From: Gallionella sp.
GTDB taxonomy: Bacteria > Pseudomonadota > Gammaproteobacteria > Burkholderiales > Gallionellaceae
Assembly: GCA_028714075.1 (NCBI GenBank)
Contig: JAQTMZ010000003.1
Coordinates: 236,768-300,767, forward strand
DNA length: 64,000 bases
Direction of reading: 5' to 3'
In this document: positions 16,459-27,738 of the stretch, in pieces
How positions within the stretch are numbered: the first letter of the stretch is position 1
Layout of the letters: each line of letters begins with the position of its first letter
Made by a program: the position numbers and the translations under genes
The notes under the pieces: model-generated
Told to the model about the DNA's origin: nothing
The model's input: the letters and a program-made list of their open reading frames with translations, nothing else
Database searches by the model: none

Positions 16459-18021
16459 TTAGCCGGCATGGAACTGAAAGTTGTTGCGGCCTTTTTCTTT
16501 TGCGCGATACATGGCGGTGTCGGCATTTTTCAACAGCGCGTCATAGTCTGCGCCATCCTTCGGGAATATTGAAATGCCGATACTGCAACCTATTTGCATG
16601 TCCCGCGCCTTCATCAGAATCGGCTCAGAAATAATGTCTATAACTTTCTGCGCGACACTCGAGGCATCTTCCTTGCCGTCTATATTTAACAGCAGGATGA
16701 CAAATTCGTCCCCGCCAATGCGCGCGAGCGTATCGCCTTCCCGCAAGCAGGATGTGAGACGGGCGGTCACAACCTTGAGCACTTTATCTCCGATATCGTG
16801 CCCCAGGCTGTCGTTTATAGGCTTGAAATTGTCGAGGTCGAGAAACAGCAATGCCATCTCCGTTCCCTGCCGTTGCGCATTGGCGAGGGCTTGCCGGAAA
16901 CGATCCTGGAACAGCATGCGGTTTGGCAAGCCGGTCAAGTGGTCGTAATAAGCCTGCTGGTGAATTAGTTGCCTTTGGCGGTTGCGTGTGAAAGCAAAAC
17001 AGCTTGCGCTTATGCTCAACAGACTGCCGCCAAGCAATATGAACAACGGCATGCCATCGTGCCCATCGATCACTCCGCCGGGTCGGCTCGCCGAATAAAA
17101 CAGCCAGGTGGAGCCGTCTACTGCAACTTTTTCGGTAACCTGGTGGCGTGATTTGAAAGGCGGCGCGTCCGGAATATTGGCGGGGTCGGAATCGTAAATT
17201 AAACGCGCCTTATCCCGGCTCGATATTTCCTGATCCGAAAAACCGGCATCGTATACTTTGAAATAAATTTCCTGGATGACGCTGGGGCCGGGCACACCGT
17301 GAAACAATTTGTCCGTGTTTACCCGCGCATAGATAAACCCCCAAATCGCTCTTTGCCGCTCGTCAACCGTAGCGGTGGACAAGCCCTTCCGGTAAATCGG
17401 AAACAGGAACAGGATGGGGGGCTTGCGATCACTCCCTTGTGCGTACGGCAGGTCTTTGGAGATAGTTATCTCGGCCGAATCGCGCGCTATTTGCAGCGCT
17501 TTGAGCCCGACCGGATAGGCCCCGTGATCCAGGCCCAGCAGGTTAAAATTGGGCAGCGACGGCCAATAATACTCGACAGGATAATAGGCATCGCGCACAC
17601 CTGCCGGATGGATAGTGTAATCGGCCAGGCTCTGGCTATTTTCGTGCCTGACGGTGTTTTCAAATATCTTCTTTTGGCTATCCGGAATGTAGCGGATGAC
17701 CCCCAGCCCATCAATGCCCGGATAGTTTTCCTTTGGCTTGAGAAAATCGACATATTGATTCCATTCGGTGCGTGTGACCGAGTTCGATCCGGCGAAAAAA
17801 CTACCGGCACTGCGCAGTACCGCAAAATAAGCATCAATGCGCCCCCGGACTTCATGCGAAGCGTCACGCGTATGTAACTTAAACTCCGCCAAGGACCTTT
17901 CGTCGTCTTTGATGGAGGCGTAGTACCCGGCGGCACCCGTCATGGTCAAGCCCATCAATAAAACTACTGATGGCCATCTGTATGCAGAGTTGAAGCACTC
18001 GAGCAGATTCCTGGAGCGCAT
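16459..18021 (-). CDS. Membrane diguanylate cyclase with CHASE sensor domain
   Basis: A 520-residue c-di-GMP-forming enzyme. A membrane helix at about residues 17-35 is followed by a periplasmic CHASE domain (typical ENYPGIDGLGVIRYIP), a second helix near residues 325-345, and a cytoplasmic GGDEF domain. The active-site GGDEF is at 436-440 and an inhibitory-site RxxD (REGD, 427-430) lies five residues before it, so product inhibition is expected. It is embedded between the zinc-ribbon gene (13-base gap) and cfa (47 bases), linking a small periplasmic signal to the stress and membrane-lipid genes. The ligand is unknown. Confidence 0.9.
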   Translation of the reverse strand: MRSRNLLECFNSAYRWPSVVLLMGLTMTGAAGYYASIKDDERSLAEFKLHTRDASHEVRGRIDAYFAVLRSAGSFFAGSNSVTRTEWNQYVDFLKPKENYPGIDGLGVIRYIPDSQKKIFENTVRHENSQSLADYTIHPAGVRDAYYPVEYYWPSLPNFNLLGLDHGAYPVGLKALQIARDSAEITISKDLPYAQGSDRKPPILFLFPIYRKGLSTATVDERQRAIWGFIYARVNTDKLFHGVPGPSVIQEIYFKVYDAGFSDQEISSRDKARLIYDSDPANIPDAPPFKSRHQVTEKVAVDGSTWLFYSASRPGGVIDGHDGMPLFILLGGSLLSISASCFAFTRNRQRQLIHQQAYYDHLTGLPNRMLFQDRFRQALANAQRQGTEMALLFLDLDNFKPINDSLGHDIGDKVLKVVTARLTSCLREGDTLARIGGDEFVILLLNIDGKEDASSVAQKVIDIISEPILMKARDMQIGCSIGISIFPKDGADYDALLKNADTAMYRAKEKGRNNFQFHAG

Positions 18022-18034
18022 TGCCTGTTCTCCT

Positions 18035-18538
18035 TTAGTGCTTCCAGCTCACGCGCAACAGATTTTGTTCCGGGCTGTAGTGAAACAGCAGCTCGCCCTG
18101 ATAGGCGCGGTGTAACGCCTCGCCCATGCCACGGGCAAGATGAATGTCGGTCGTGGTCACCGTTGTTATGCCATCTTTTTCTTCCACTGCCATGATGCGT
18201 TTGAGCGGATGTTCTACCCGTTCGTGTTTTTCCTGGTTGTGCACGAGATGCATGATTTCGTCGCGATGGGATTGGAAAAACTCTCCCTTTAAAGTAAGGA
18301 AGCCGGCGGGGTAATGGTCGTGGATGCGATGGCAGGCAGGGCAGGTTTCCTTATGCGCATTTGTCGGAGCTTGCCGCCATTGCCAGCGTCCTTCATGAAA
18401 GACCGCGCCGCATTGCGGGCAGACAGTAGGCTCCGGCAGCTTGCCCTTCATTTTGTAGGCATCATGCACCTGTTCTTTGAACAGGCCGTCGTGGCGCTGA
18501 ATTTGGCGGAAACCGCCAAAAGTATCTGTGTGGCTCAT
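18035..18538 (-). CDS. Zinc-ribbon protein, BCAM0308 family
   Basis: A 167-residue cytoplasmic protein with two CxxC pairs (CPQC at about residue 40 and CPAC at about 70) forming a zinc-ribbon, then a helical region and a C-terminal beta-rich part (LLFHYSPEQNLLRVSWKH). It resembles the family named after Burkholderia BCAM0308, which is found near stress and low-oxygen-type genes, but whose biochemical role is not known to me. It lies between the GroEL paralogue and the diguanylate cyclase with short gaps. RNA binding has been suggested for similar ribbons only by fold analogy. Confidence 0.72.
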   Translation of the reverse strand: MSHTDTFGGFRQIQRHDGLFKEQVHDAYKMKGKLPEPTVCPQCGAVFHEGRWQWRQAPTNAHKETCPACHRIHDHYPAGFLTLKGEFFQSHRDEIMHLVHNQEKHERVEHPLKRIMAVEEKDGITTVTTTDIHLARGMGEALHRAYQGELLFHYSPEQNLLRVSWKH

Positions 18539-18601
18539 GATAGTTCCTCCTTTGGTTGATCACATAATCGGTTAAATTTTCTATTGCTATAAAACCATCC
18601 G

Positions 18602-20577
<1,976 letters not shown>

Positions 20578-20686
20578 TATGTTCTCCCCGTAAAATAAAC
20601 TTAAGAATTGCATTTTTGTGTTACCCGACCGCCTGACAACCAAATGGATACTTGAACAAGATCGTTCATGAACACATCGCGGTTAA

Positions 20687-21010
20687 TCAGCGGTTGCGGC
20701 CGGCACCGGACCCCATGCCACCACCTCTGGCCGGAGGCTCGTCGGAGAGGGTTACCCCGCGCTCTTTGGCCCGCTCCTTCATGCGCTCATGATGTTCCTT
20801 GCGGATTTGCTCCCGCTCCTCGGCCGTTTTCGCGGCACGCATTTTTGAGCGCTGTTCGATGCGTTCTTGCTTCGTCATCAATTGGCTGCCGTATACCCGT
20901 TGCTGCTTTTGCGCCTGCTGCGTGCGCTCCTGATCTGCCGCCGCAGCGAAACCGCTGCCAAGCGCCAAAACGCCGGTTATTGCAGTTGCTATCAATGTTT
21001 GTTTCAACAT
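20687..21010 (-). CDS. Small exported charged protein, function unknown
   Basis: A 107-residue protein with a clear signal peptide (MLKQTLIATAITGVLALGSG then AAAADQ) and a mature part made almost wholly of Arg, Lys, Glu and Gln: repeated helices such as KQERIEQRSKMRAAKTAEER and a Gly-rich end. The start at 21010 is preceded by GGAG. It resembles generic periplasmic stress proteins in composition but has no domain I recognise. It stands alone between the DUF883/GroEL unit and the second Hsp20, separated by 109 and 132 bases, so it may have its own promoter. Confidence 0.7.
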   Translation of the reverse strand: MLKQTLIATAITGVLALGSGFAAAADQERTQQAQKQQRVYGSQLMTKQERIEQRSKMRAAKTAEEREQIRKEHHERMKERAKERGVTLSDEPPARGGGMGSGAGRNR

Positions 21011-21142
21011 GGTTTTCTCCGGAAAAGTATGTGCTTGCCAGTGCGCAAGTTGGGCATGCTGCGCTCTTCGATTGCGCTCAGGGCAGGCTTCGCCCAACCG
21101 ACCCTTCGGGGGCTTCACATTCTTGGCATCTACCCGTCTGGC

Positions 21143-21595
21143 TTATGAAATGGCGATTTCCTTGCGCGATGCGCCGGGTTTTTTGGGTAACGTAAGCTCG
21201 AGCATGCCGTTGTTGTACTTGGCCTCAACCTTGCTCTGGTCTACCTCGTCGGCCAGGGTGAAACTGCGCGATGCCATGCCGTAGCTGCGCTCGCTCCGGA
21301 TTACCCGCTCCCCCTCCTTCGCTTCCTTTTCCTGTTTGACTTCGGCGCTGATGGAGACGCGGTTGCCGTCGACGGTCACATGGATGTCATCCTTGTTCAC
21401 GCCGGGGATTTCCGCGCTGACCAGATACTTTCCATCGGCCTCCTTCACATCCATCCTGATCTGCGGTTCGATCTCCACTCCTTCGCGGAACAGCGGGCGC
21501 AGCATGAATCTGTTGAATATATCGTCGACATCCAGGAACGGGTCGAAGCGCGCGAGTTCGCTGCTGAGCGGGTTAAACCGGGTGATGTTGTTCAT
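21143..21595 (-). CDS. Small heat-shock protein Hsp20 (second of three)
   Basis: A 150-residue alpha-crystallin-type holdase: N-terminal MNNITRFNPLSSELARFDPF, the crystallin domain from about residue 45 to 140 (IRMDVKEADGKYLVSAEIPG), and the family motif KYNNGMLELTLPKK followed by a KEIAIS tail carrying an IxI-like motif. AAGGAG precedes the ATG. It is a class-A type Hsp20 close to Hsp20s found in many betaproteobacteria. A perfect six-base inverted repeat with an A5 spacer lies about 45 bases upstream (21638-21654) and could be an operator or part of an RNA thermometer. Confidence 0.94.
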   Translation of the reverse strand: MNNITRFNPLSSELARFDPFLDVDDIFNRFMLRPLFREGVEIEPQIRMDVKEADGKYLVSAEIPGVNKDDIHVTVDGNRVSISAEVKQEKEAKEGERVIRSERSYGMASRSFTLADEVDQSKVEAKYNNGMLELTLPKKPGASRKEIAIS

Positions 21596-21637
21596 GTTAT
21601 TTCTCCTTAGTGAGGTGGATAATAGCGATACGTGAAA

Positions 21638-21654
21638 CGGTCAAAAAATGACCG
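21638..21654. promoter_or_regulatory. Short inverted repeat upstream of the second Hsp20
   Basis: CGGTCA, five A residues, TGACCG: a perfect inverted repeat in the 5' region of the Hsp20 gene, about 45 bases from its ATG. It could be a repressor site or a transcribed hairpin. No matching sigma-32 promoter could be identified with confidence around it. Confidence 0.35.
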
Positions 21655-21686
21655 ACGCACATGGTCTTCATCAACCCGGCAACCGG

Positions 21687-21890
21687 CTAAGGATTCCTGA
21701 TGTTTGAGGCTTGCTTGCCCTTGGCGCCTTGTGTTATGTCAAAGATGACCTTCTGGCCTTCCTTGAGTGATTTGAAACCGCTCATGTTGATCGCGGAAAA
21801 GTGCGCGAACAAATCATCGCTGCCGTCATCGGGAGTGATAAAACCAAAACCCTTTGCATCGTTAAACCATTTAACTGTACCGGTTACCAT
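21687..21890 (-). CDS. Cold-shock-domain protein (CspA family)
   Basis: A 67-residue single cold-shock domain with both RNA-binding motifs, RNP1 as KGFGFI and RNP2 as DLFAHFSAI. It binds single-stranded RNA or DNA and acts as an RNA chaperone. Length and sequence are normal for the CspA/CspE family ([20 protein letters not shown]). It lies 47 bases after the third Hsp20 gene; the gap holds a short hairpin (AACCC..GGGTT), so readthrough from the Hsp20 operon is possible. Whether it is cold- or heat-induced cannot be told from the sequence. Confidence 0.95.
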   Translation of the reverse strand: MVTGTVKWFNDAKGFGFITPDDGSDDLFAHFSAINMSGFKSLKEGQKVIFDITQGAKGKQASNIRNP

Positions 21891-21937
21891 GTGACTAACT
21901 CCTTGGTTTGAAAACAGGGAAACCCCCTGCGGGTTAT

Positions 21938-22387
21938 TTACGACACTGAAATATTGATCTGCTTCGGCTTGGCCTTCTCGGACTTGGACAGGGTGACGTT
22001 GAGCACACCATCCTTGAATTCGGCTTTTACGGATTTTTCATCGGCATCGTCCGGCACCCGGAAACTGCGCATAAAGCTGCCGTAGCAACGCTCGACACGG
22101 TGGAACTTCTTGCCCTTCTCTTCCTTTTCCTGCTTGCGTTCGCCCTGAATGGTCAGCATGCCGTCCTGGATGGTGACCTTGACATCCTCTTTTTTCACGC
22201 CGGGAATTTCGGCCTTGACTACATAGGCCGTGTCCGTCTCGCTGATGTCGACGGAAGGCGCCCAGTCCGCTACCGCCAGCATTTCCCGATCCGGTTCGGC
22301 GCGAGCCGGAGTTCGTCCGAAGATGCGGTTCAGCCGGTTGGAAACATCTTCCAGCTCCTTGAAGGGATCCCATTTAACCAGGTTCAT
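21938..22387 (-). CDS. Small heat-shock protein Hsp20 (third of three)
   Basis: A 149-residue holdase beginning [20 protein letters not shown], a very common proteobacterial Hsp20 start, with crystallin domain at about residues 40-140 ([20 protein letters not shown]), the motif [13 protein letters not shown] and a C-terminal INISV that provides the IxI/V oligomerisation motif. The frame is open 22 codons upstream, but those codons overlap the SAP-domain gene; the ATG at 22387 overlaps the SAP stop as ATGA, so the two are coupled. It differs at sequence level from the other two Hsp20s, so the island holds three distinct types. Confidence 0.94.
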   Translation of the reverse strand: MNLVKWDPFKELEDVSNRLNRIFGRTPARAEPDREMLAVADWAPSVDISETDTAYVVKAEIPGVKKEDVKVTIQDGMLTIQGERKQEKEEKGKKFHRVERCYGSFMRSFRVPDDADEKSVKAEFKDGVLNVTLSKSEKAKPKQINISVS

Positions 22388-22590
22388 GATGGCTCCCCTC
22401 TGCATGCGGCTGCGAAACAATCCTCGCGCCACCTGCAACCCATCTGGTCGCATTCGCCGTCGTAGGCGCTGGCAAAGCAGTCGAAATTGCCCTCATCGGC
22501 TTGAATACATTTAATCAACTCGGTTTTGGAAAGTTTGCCGGGGCTGATGCTGTGCGACCTGGCGATGCTGCGTACTTCTTCCATTTTCAT
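22384..22590 (-). CDS. SAP-domain Cys-rich miniprotein coupled to Hsp20
   Basis: A 68-residue protein. Residues 3-35 (EVRSIARSHSISPGKLSKTE then LIKCIQ) form a SAP-like helix-extended-helix, a fold usually binding nucleic acid. The rest has five cysteines (FDCFASAYDGECDQMGCRWREDCFAAAC gives Cys at the positions spaced 8, 5, 6 and 5 residues apart), suggesting a metal site or disulfides. The stop overlaps the Hsp20 start (ATGA), a translationally coupled pair. Similar small SAP proteins next to stress genes are known only as hypothetical proteins. A redox-sensing or RNA-binding role is speculation. Confidence 0.75.
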   Translation of the reverse strand: MKMEEVRSIARSHSISPGKLSKTELIKCIQADEGNFDCFASAYDGECDQMGCRWREDCFAAACRGEPS

Positions 22591-22713
22591 GATGATCTCC
22601 TTGTCAGTTAAGTTGCGGATGCACGGGGTTCGGCTATCGCGCTGATATGGATTGAACGCTTCGATATGGCAGAATCCATGCGCGAATAATGTACCTTTGC
22701 GCGCAGGGAGAGC

Positions 22714-22780
22714 ATCGGTGTTTGTCTGATAATGGTGTAGGGAGATGGGAAATTTGTTGTCGGTGTTTGCCTGACAGGGC
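22714..22780 (+). repeat. Dispersed intergenic repeat, family TTTGCCTGA, copy A
   Basis: About 67 bases of the form ATCGGTGTTTGTCTGATAAT, a GTGTAGGG-AGATGGGAA core, then GTCGGTGTTTGCCTGACAGG. The same two-box arrangement occurs at 27880-27948 (inverted) and 32532-32598. It is non-coding, lying between the SAP-Hsp20 unit and the MFS gene. Confidence 0.8.
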
Positions 22781-22871
22781 GCGAGGTGAGAAGCTGCGGG
22801 TATTTTTGTTGGATGCTACGCTTGCAAGACTCGAAGCAGATTACGGTTGATGCATCTGCTGCCGGACAAGT

Positions 22872-24125
22872 TTACTTCGGCGTGACATCCGGCACCACGG
22901 CGTGCTGGTCGTGCATGACGATGCGCGCGACGAACCAGACTGCCAGCATGTTCGCCGCCATCGCCACATAGCCCACCGTGCCGTAACCGACGATTTTGCC
23001 GCTGGCATCCTGAGTGATGATGAAGCCCGCCAGCGTGGTCGCCAGTCCCATCGCGAACGCCTGCGTGGTGGCGTTGAGCGACATGAAAGTGCCGCGCAGT
23101 CTGGGCTGCGCCGCCGAGGTGATGATTGCCATCGCCGGGATCATGCGCCCCGACACCAGCACGAAGAAGGTCGTGGTGCAAATCAGCCACAGCCACAGCG
23201 GCACGGCGCCGATATGCGTCACCACCAGCAGCGGCAGCAATGCCGCAGTGGCGACCAGACGGTAGATTTTCACCTTGCCGCGCAGGTCGGCCCAATGGCC
23301 GATGAGCCGCGCGCTAACCAGCGTTGCCGCACCGCCGAGCAGATAGACATACGGAATATCCTGTTGCGCGATGCCGACATTGCCCACCGCATAAATGGTG
23401 ATGTAGGGGATCACCGTGAAGCCGGAAAAAATGATCAGCGCGGAGAACAGCAGGGCACGCAGGTGGTTGGCGTCGCGCAGCACGGCGAACATCGCGACAA
23501 AATGGTGTTCCTGTTTTTCCATACTGATGTGCTGGCGCATTTCCGGCAGGACGCGCGCGCCGATGAGCATGAACAATACAACCAGCACGGCGATGAAGAC
23601 GAACGGCGCGCGCCACTGGAAATAATTGGCCAGCCACAACGACAGCGGCACGCCGGCCACCGTGGACAGCGAAAATGCCGCCGACACCACGCCGCTGGCG
23701 CGGGCGCGCCGGGCAAACGGAATCACATCGCCGACCATGGTCTGCACCAGCGCGCCCATCATGCCGCCGAACGCCCCGGCCAATCCGCGCGCGACCAGCA
23801 GCGTGGCGTAGCCGGGAGCCAGCCCGCACGCCAGCGTCGCCAGACCGAACAGCGCGAACATGCCCAGCAGCAGGCGTTTGCGCTCGAACCGGTCCACGAA
23901 CGTCGCGGCGAACAGGCCGGACAAAGCCGCGCTGAAGCTGTAAGACGCGACCAGCAAACCGAACTCGTGCGTGCCGATGCCGAACGCACTCATCAAGATC
24001 GGCCCGAGCGGCATCATGATCATGAAGTCGAGCACATGGCTGAACTGGATGCCCGCGAGAGTCAGCAGCAGATATTTTTCGCGTTGCGGGGTGAGGGGTG
24101 GGTTCACGTAAAATTGAGGCAGCAA
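22872..24125 (-). CDS. MFS transporter (drug/metabolite efflux type)
   Basis: A 417-residue major facilitator with twelve predicted membrane segments and the loop 2-3 motif DRFERKRLLL. The N-terminal region (SHVLDFMIMMPLGPILMSAF) is that of the AraJ/sugar-efflux-like DHA1 group. The C-terminus ends HAVVPDVTPK. The in-frame start at 24125 is TTG, with a GTG six codons later as an alternative; neither has a strong ribosome-binding site, so the start is uncertain. The gene is divergent from dnaE (97-base gap). Substrate cannot be predicted. It is not obviously part of the stress operon. Confidence 0.85.
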   Translation of the reverse strand: MLPQFYVNPPLTPQREKYLLLTLAGIQFSHVLDFMIMMPLGPILMSAFGIGTHEFGLLVASYSFSAALSGLFAATFVDRFERKRLLLGMFALFGLATLACGLAPGYATLLVARGLAGAFGGMMGALVQTMVGDVIPFARRARASGVVSAAFSLSTVAGVPLSLWLANYFQWRAPFVFIAVLVVLFMLIGARVLPEMRQHISMEKQEHHFVAMFAVLRDANHLRALLFSALIIFSGFTVIPYITIYAVGNVGIAQQDIPYVYLLGGAATLVSARLIGHWADLRGKVKIYRLVATAALLPLLVVTHIGAVPLWLWLICTTTFFVLVSGRMIPAMAIITSAAQPRLRGTFMSLNATTQAFAMGLATTLAGFIITQDASGKIVGYGTVGYVAMAANMLAVWFVARIVMHDQHAVVPDVTPK

Positions 24126-24222
24126 AGGTGTAAGTTGGATTCTAACGTTTTGAATCGCCGATAAGAAATTTTAGTGTTGCCGACGGTGCTAAAATCGTCC
24201 TTCAAGTTTTTATCATTACATC

Positions 24223-27200
24223 ATGCCGCAACCATCTTTCATCCATCTCCGCCTGCACAGCGAATATTCCATTTCGGATGGGATGGTGCGCGTGGATGAA
24301 GCGGTTGCCGCCGCACAGAACGATGGCATGCCCGCGCTGGCATTGACCGACCTGAGCAACGTGTTCGGGATGGTGAAATTTTACCAGGGCGCGCGCGGCA
24401 AAGGCCTCAAGCCCATCATTGGCTGTGACGTGTTCATCAGCAACGACGCCGACCGCGACCGGCCTTATCGCCTGTTGCTGCTGTGCCAGTCGCGCGCGGG
24501 CTATCTGCTGCTGTGCCGCCTGCTGTCGCGCGCCTATCTGGAGAACCAGCATCGCGGTCGCGCCGAGCTGCGCCGTGAGTGGTTTCACGCGGGCACGGGT
24601 GGCCTGATCGCATTGTCCGGCGCGCATCTCGGCGATGTCGGCAGCGCGCTGCTGTCCGGCAACGCGAAACAGGCCGAGCAGTTCGCGCAGGAATGGGCGG
24701 GGTTGTTCAACAACCGTTATTACCTCGAAGTGCAGCGCGCCGGGTTCGCCGATGAAGAACATTACATCCAGGCCGCGACGCAACTTGCCGCCAAACTCGG
24801 CTTGCCGGTAGTCGCCACCCATCCGGTGCAGTTTCTCGCCGCCGAGGATTTCAAGGCGCACGAGGCGCGCGTGTGCATCGCCGAAGGCTATGTGCTCAAC
24901 GACAAGCGCCGCGCCAAAAAATTTACCGCACAGCAATATTTCAAGACGCAACAGGAAATGGCAGAACTGTTTGCCGATCTGCCGGAAGCGTTGCAGAACA
25001 GCGTGGAGGTCGCGCGCCGCTGCAATATTTCTCTGGTGCTGGGCAAACCGTGCCTGCCGGATTTCCCCACCCCGAATGGCGAGAGCTTGGCCGATTTTTT
25101 GCGCAGCGAATCCGAGCGTGGCCTGCACCAACGTATGGTGCTGCTTTATCCCGACGAAGCGGTGCGCGCCGCAAAGCTGCCGGAGTATCAGCAGCGTCTT
25201 GTCTTTGAGGCCGACACCATCATCAAGATGGGCTTCCCCGGCTACTTTTTGATCGTCGCGGATTTCATCCGCTGGGCCAAGGCATACCGCCCCGACAAAT
25301 CGTCCGAAAAAGAATTCCCCAACGGGGTGCCGGTCGGCCCCGGCCGCGGTTCCGGCGCGGGCTCGCTGGTGGCATACAGCCTCGGTATCACCGACCTCGA
25401 CCCGTTGCGCTACGGGTTGCTGTTCGAGCGTTTCCTCAATCCGGAACGCGTGTCCATGCCCGACTTCGACGTGGACTTTTGCCAGGACGGGCGCGAGCTT
25501 GTCATCGACTATGTCAAGGAGAAATACGGCGCACAGTGCGTGTCGCAGATCGCCACTTTCGGCACGATGGCGTCCAAGGCGGTGATCCGCGATGTCGGAC
25601 GGGTGATGGATTTTCCGTATGGCTTGTGCGACAGCCTGTCCAAAGCGATTCCGGTCGAAGGCGTGAAGCCGGTGTCGCTGAAAAAGGCGCGCGAAATGGA
25701 ACCGGAGATCAACGCTATCGCCGAACGCGAAGAGGGCGTGCCGGAGCTGCTGGAGCTGGCCGGGCGCCTCGAAGATCTGACGCGCAACGTCGGCATGCAC
25801 GCCGGCGGCGTGCTGATCGCACCCGGCCAGCTCACCGATTTTTGCCCGCTGTATTGCGCCGACAGCAGCGCCAGCGTGGTCAGCCAGTTCGACAAGGACG
25901 ACGTCGAAGCCGTTGGTTTGGTGAAGTTCGACTTTCTCGGCTTGCGCACTCTGACCATCCTCGATTGGGCGATGCGCCATGTCGCGCGGCTGGCCGGCGG
26001 CGTTGCACCGTTCGCGCTGGAGACCATGCCGCTGGACGATATTGCGACTTATGACCTGCTCGCAAAAGCTAACACCACGGCCGTGTTCCAGCTGGAATCG
26101 CGCGGCATGAAGGACATGCTGAAGCTTGCCAAGCCGTCTCGTTTCGAGGACATCATCGCGCTGGTGGCGCTGTATCGCCCCGGCCCGATGGATCTGATCC
26201 CGGATTTCTGCCGGCGCAAGCATGGGGAGAAATTCGAGTACCCGCACCCCGCCGTCGAGTCGGTGCTGCGCGAGACCTACGGCATCATGGTCTATCAGGA
26301 GCAGGTGATGCAGATGGCGCAGATCGTGGGCGGTTACAGCCTCGGCGGCGCCGACCTGCTGCGCCGCGCGATGGGCAAGAAAAAAGCCGAGGAGATGGCC
26401 GAGCAGCGCGAGATTTTCGTCAACGGTGCGCTTAAGGGCGGCACGTCGAAGGATCAGGCGGGCAACCTGTTCGACCTGATGGAAAAATTCGCCGGTTACG
26501 GCTTCAACAAATCACACGCCGCCGCCTACGCATTGGTCGCCTACCAGACGGCTTACCTGAAGGCGCACCATCCTGCTTCGTTCATGGCGGCGACGCTGTC
26601 CGGCGATCTGGACAACACCGAGAAGGTCGGCATTTTCTACGCCGACACCTTGCAGCAGAATATCCGCATATTGCCGCCGGATGTGAACAGCTCCGGCTAC
26701 GTGTTTTCGCCGGTGGATGAGCAGAATATCGCTTATGGATTGGGTGCGATCAAGGGCACCGGCGAGGCGGCGATCAACAGCATCGTCAAGGCGCGCGCGA
26801 ATGGCCCATTCAAAGACCTGTTCGATTTCTGCCGCCGTGTGGACAAGCGCATCGTCAACCGGCGCACCATCGAGGCGCTGATCCGGGCGGGCGCGTTCGA
26901 CAGCGTCAACGATCATCGTGCCTGCCTGATGGCCAGCGTGGATGCGGCTTTGGCGAGCGCCGATCAGCAGGCGCGCGCGGCGAATCAGAACAGCTTGTTC
27001 GGCCACGACGAAGCCGATGCCGTGCTGACCGTGCAATACGCCGACGTGCCGCGCTGGCGTTTGCGCGAACAGCTCACGCACGAAAAAGCCAGCTTGGGCA
27101 TCTATCTGGGCGGGCACCCGTATCAGGAATATGCCGCCGAACTGGCCAACTTCATCAAGGTGAAACTGGCTGATCTGACGCCGCAATTTGTCGGGCGGCC

Positions 27201-27738
27201 GGAAGAGCGGGGACAGAGGGCGGAGGACAAGTCGCGGCGCGGTGTACCGGTCGTGCTGGCGGGTATCGTGGCCGGGCTGCGCATCCAGCAGACGCGACGC
27301 GGGCGCATGGCGATTATTACGCTGGACGATGGCAGCGCGCAAACTGAGCTGACGGTGTTCAATGAAATTTATGATGCCAACCGCCTGTGGATTCGCGAGG
27401 ATGAACTGCTGGTGGTGCGCGGCAAAGCCAGCATGGATTTGTATTCCGACAGCGTGCGCGTAAACGGCGAAGAGCTGTTCGACTTCGCCTCGGCGCGTTC
27501 GCATTTCGCGCAACAACTCGCGCTGCGCTGCAACGGCAACGCCAGCATTTCGCAGCTCAAGAAACTGTTTGCGCCGTACCGCGATGGCAAATGCCCGGTG
27601 CAGATCCATTACCGCAACGACAACGCGAGCTGCCAACTGCGCCTGGGCGAAGCGTGGCAGGTGACGCTGCATGACGACTTGCTGCGCGATTTGAGCGACT
27701 TGCTGCAACCGGAAAACGTGAAGGTGATTTACGGGTAG
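24223..27738 (+). CDS. dnaE: DNA polymerase III alpha subunit
   Basis: Replicative polymerase of 1171 residues. N-terminal PHP domain begins FIHLRLHSEYSISDGMVRVD; the polymerase aspartates are in MPDFDVDFCQDGRE and VKFDFLGLRTL; a helix-hairpin-helix region follows (FAGYGFNKSHAAAYALVAYQ). The internal sliding-clamp motif QNSLFG is near residue 925, and the C-terminal OB fold begins PVVLAGIVAGLRIQQTRRGR. This is the single-copy housekeeping form (DnaE1): the PHP and tau-binding tail are of that type. It starts 97 bases from the divergent MFS gene, and is followed by a repeat-containing 345-base gap. Confidence 0.97.
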   Translation: MPQPSFIHLRLHSEYSISDGMVRVDEAVAAAQNDGMPALALTDLSNVFGMVKFYQGARGKGLKPIIGCDVFISNDADRDRPYRLLLLCQSRAGYLLLCRLLSRAYLENQHRGRAELRREWFHAGTGGLIALSGAHLGDVGSALLSGNAKQAEQFAQEWAGLFNNRYYLEVQRAGFADEEHYIQAATQLAAKLGLPVVATHPVQFLAAEDFKAHEARVCIAEGYVLNDKRRAKKFTAQQYFKTQQEMAELFADLPEALQNSVEVARRCNISLVLGKPCLPDFPTPNGESLADFLRSESERGLHQRMVLLYPDEAVRAAKLPEYQQRLVFEADTIIKMGFPGYFLIVADFIRWAKAYRPDKSSEKEFPNGVPVGPGRGSGAGSLVAYSLGITDLDPLRYGLLFERFLNPERVSMPDFDVDFCQDGRELVIDYVKEKYGAQCVSQIATFGTMASKAVIRDVGRVMDFPYGLCDSLSKAIPVEGVKPVSLKKAREMEPEINAIAEREEGVPELLELAGRLEDLTRNVGMHAGGVLIAPGQLTDFCPLYCADSSASVVSQFDKDDVEAVGLVKFDFLGLRTLTILDWAMRHVARLAGGVAPFALETMPLDDIATYDLLAKANTTAVFQLESRGMKDMLKLAKPSRFEDIIALVALYRPGPMDLIPDFCRRKHGEKFEYPHPAVESVLRETYGIMVYQEQVMQMAQIVGGYSLGGADLLRRAMGKKKAEEMAEQREIFVNGALKGGTSKDQAGNLFDLMEKFAGYGFNKSHAAAYALVAYQTAYLKAHHPASFMAATLSGDLDNTEKVGIFYADTLQQNIRILPPDVNSSGYVFSPVDEQNIAYGLGAIKGTGEAAINSIVKARANGPFKDLFDFCRRVDKRIVNRRTIEALIRAGAFDSVNDHRACLMASVDAALASADQQARAANQNSLFGHDEADAVLTVQYADVPRWRLREQLTHEKASLGIYLGGHPYQEYAAELANFIKVKLADLTPQFVGRPEERGQRAEDKSRRGVPVVLAGIVAGLRIQQTRRGRMAIITLDDGSAQTELTVFNEIYDANRLWIREDELLVVRGKASMDLYSDSVRVNGEELFDFASARSHFAQQLALRCNGNASISQLKKLFAPYRDGKCPVQIHYRNDNASCQLRLGEAWQVTLHDDLLRDLSDLLQPENVKVIYG

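Noticed and set aside
24202..26247. 681-residue open frame on the minus strand across dnaE
   Set aside because: It is an antisense shadow of a high-GC gene; the plus strand encodes a complete, well-conserved DnaE, and the minus frame has no domain and a His/Gln/Arg-biased composition.
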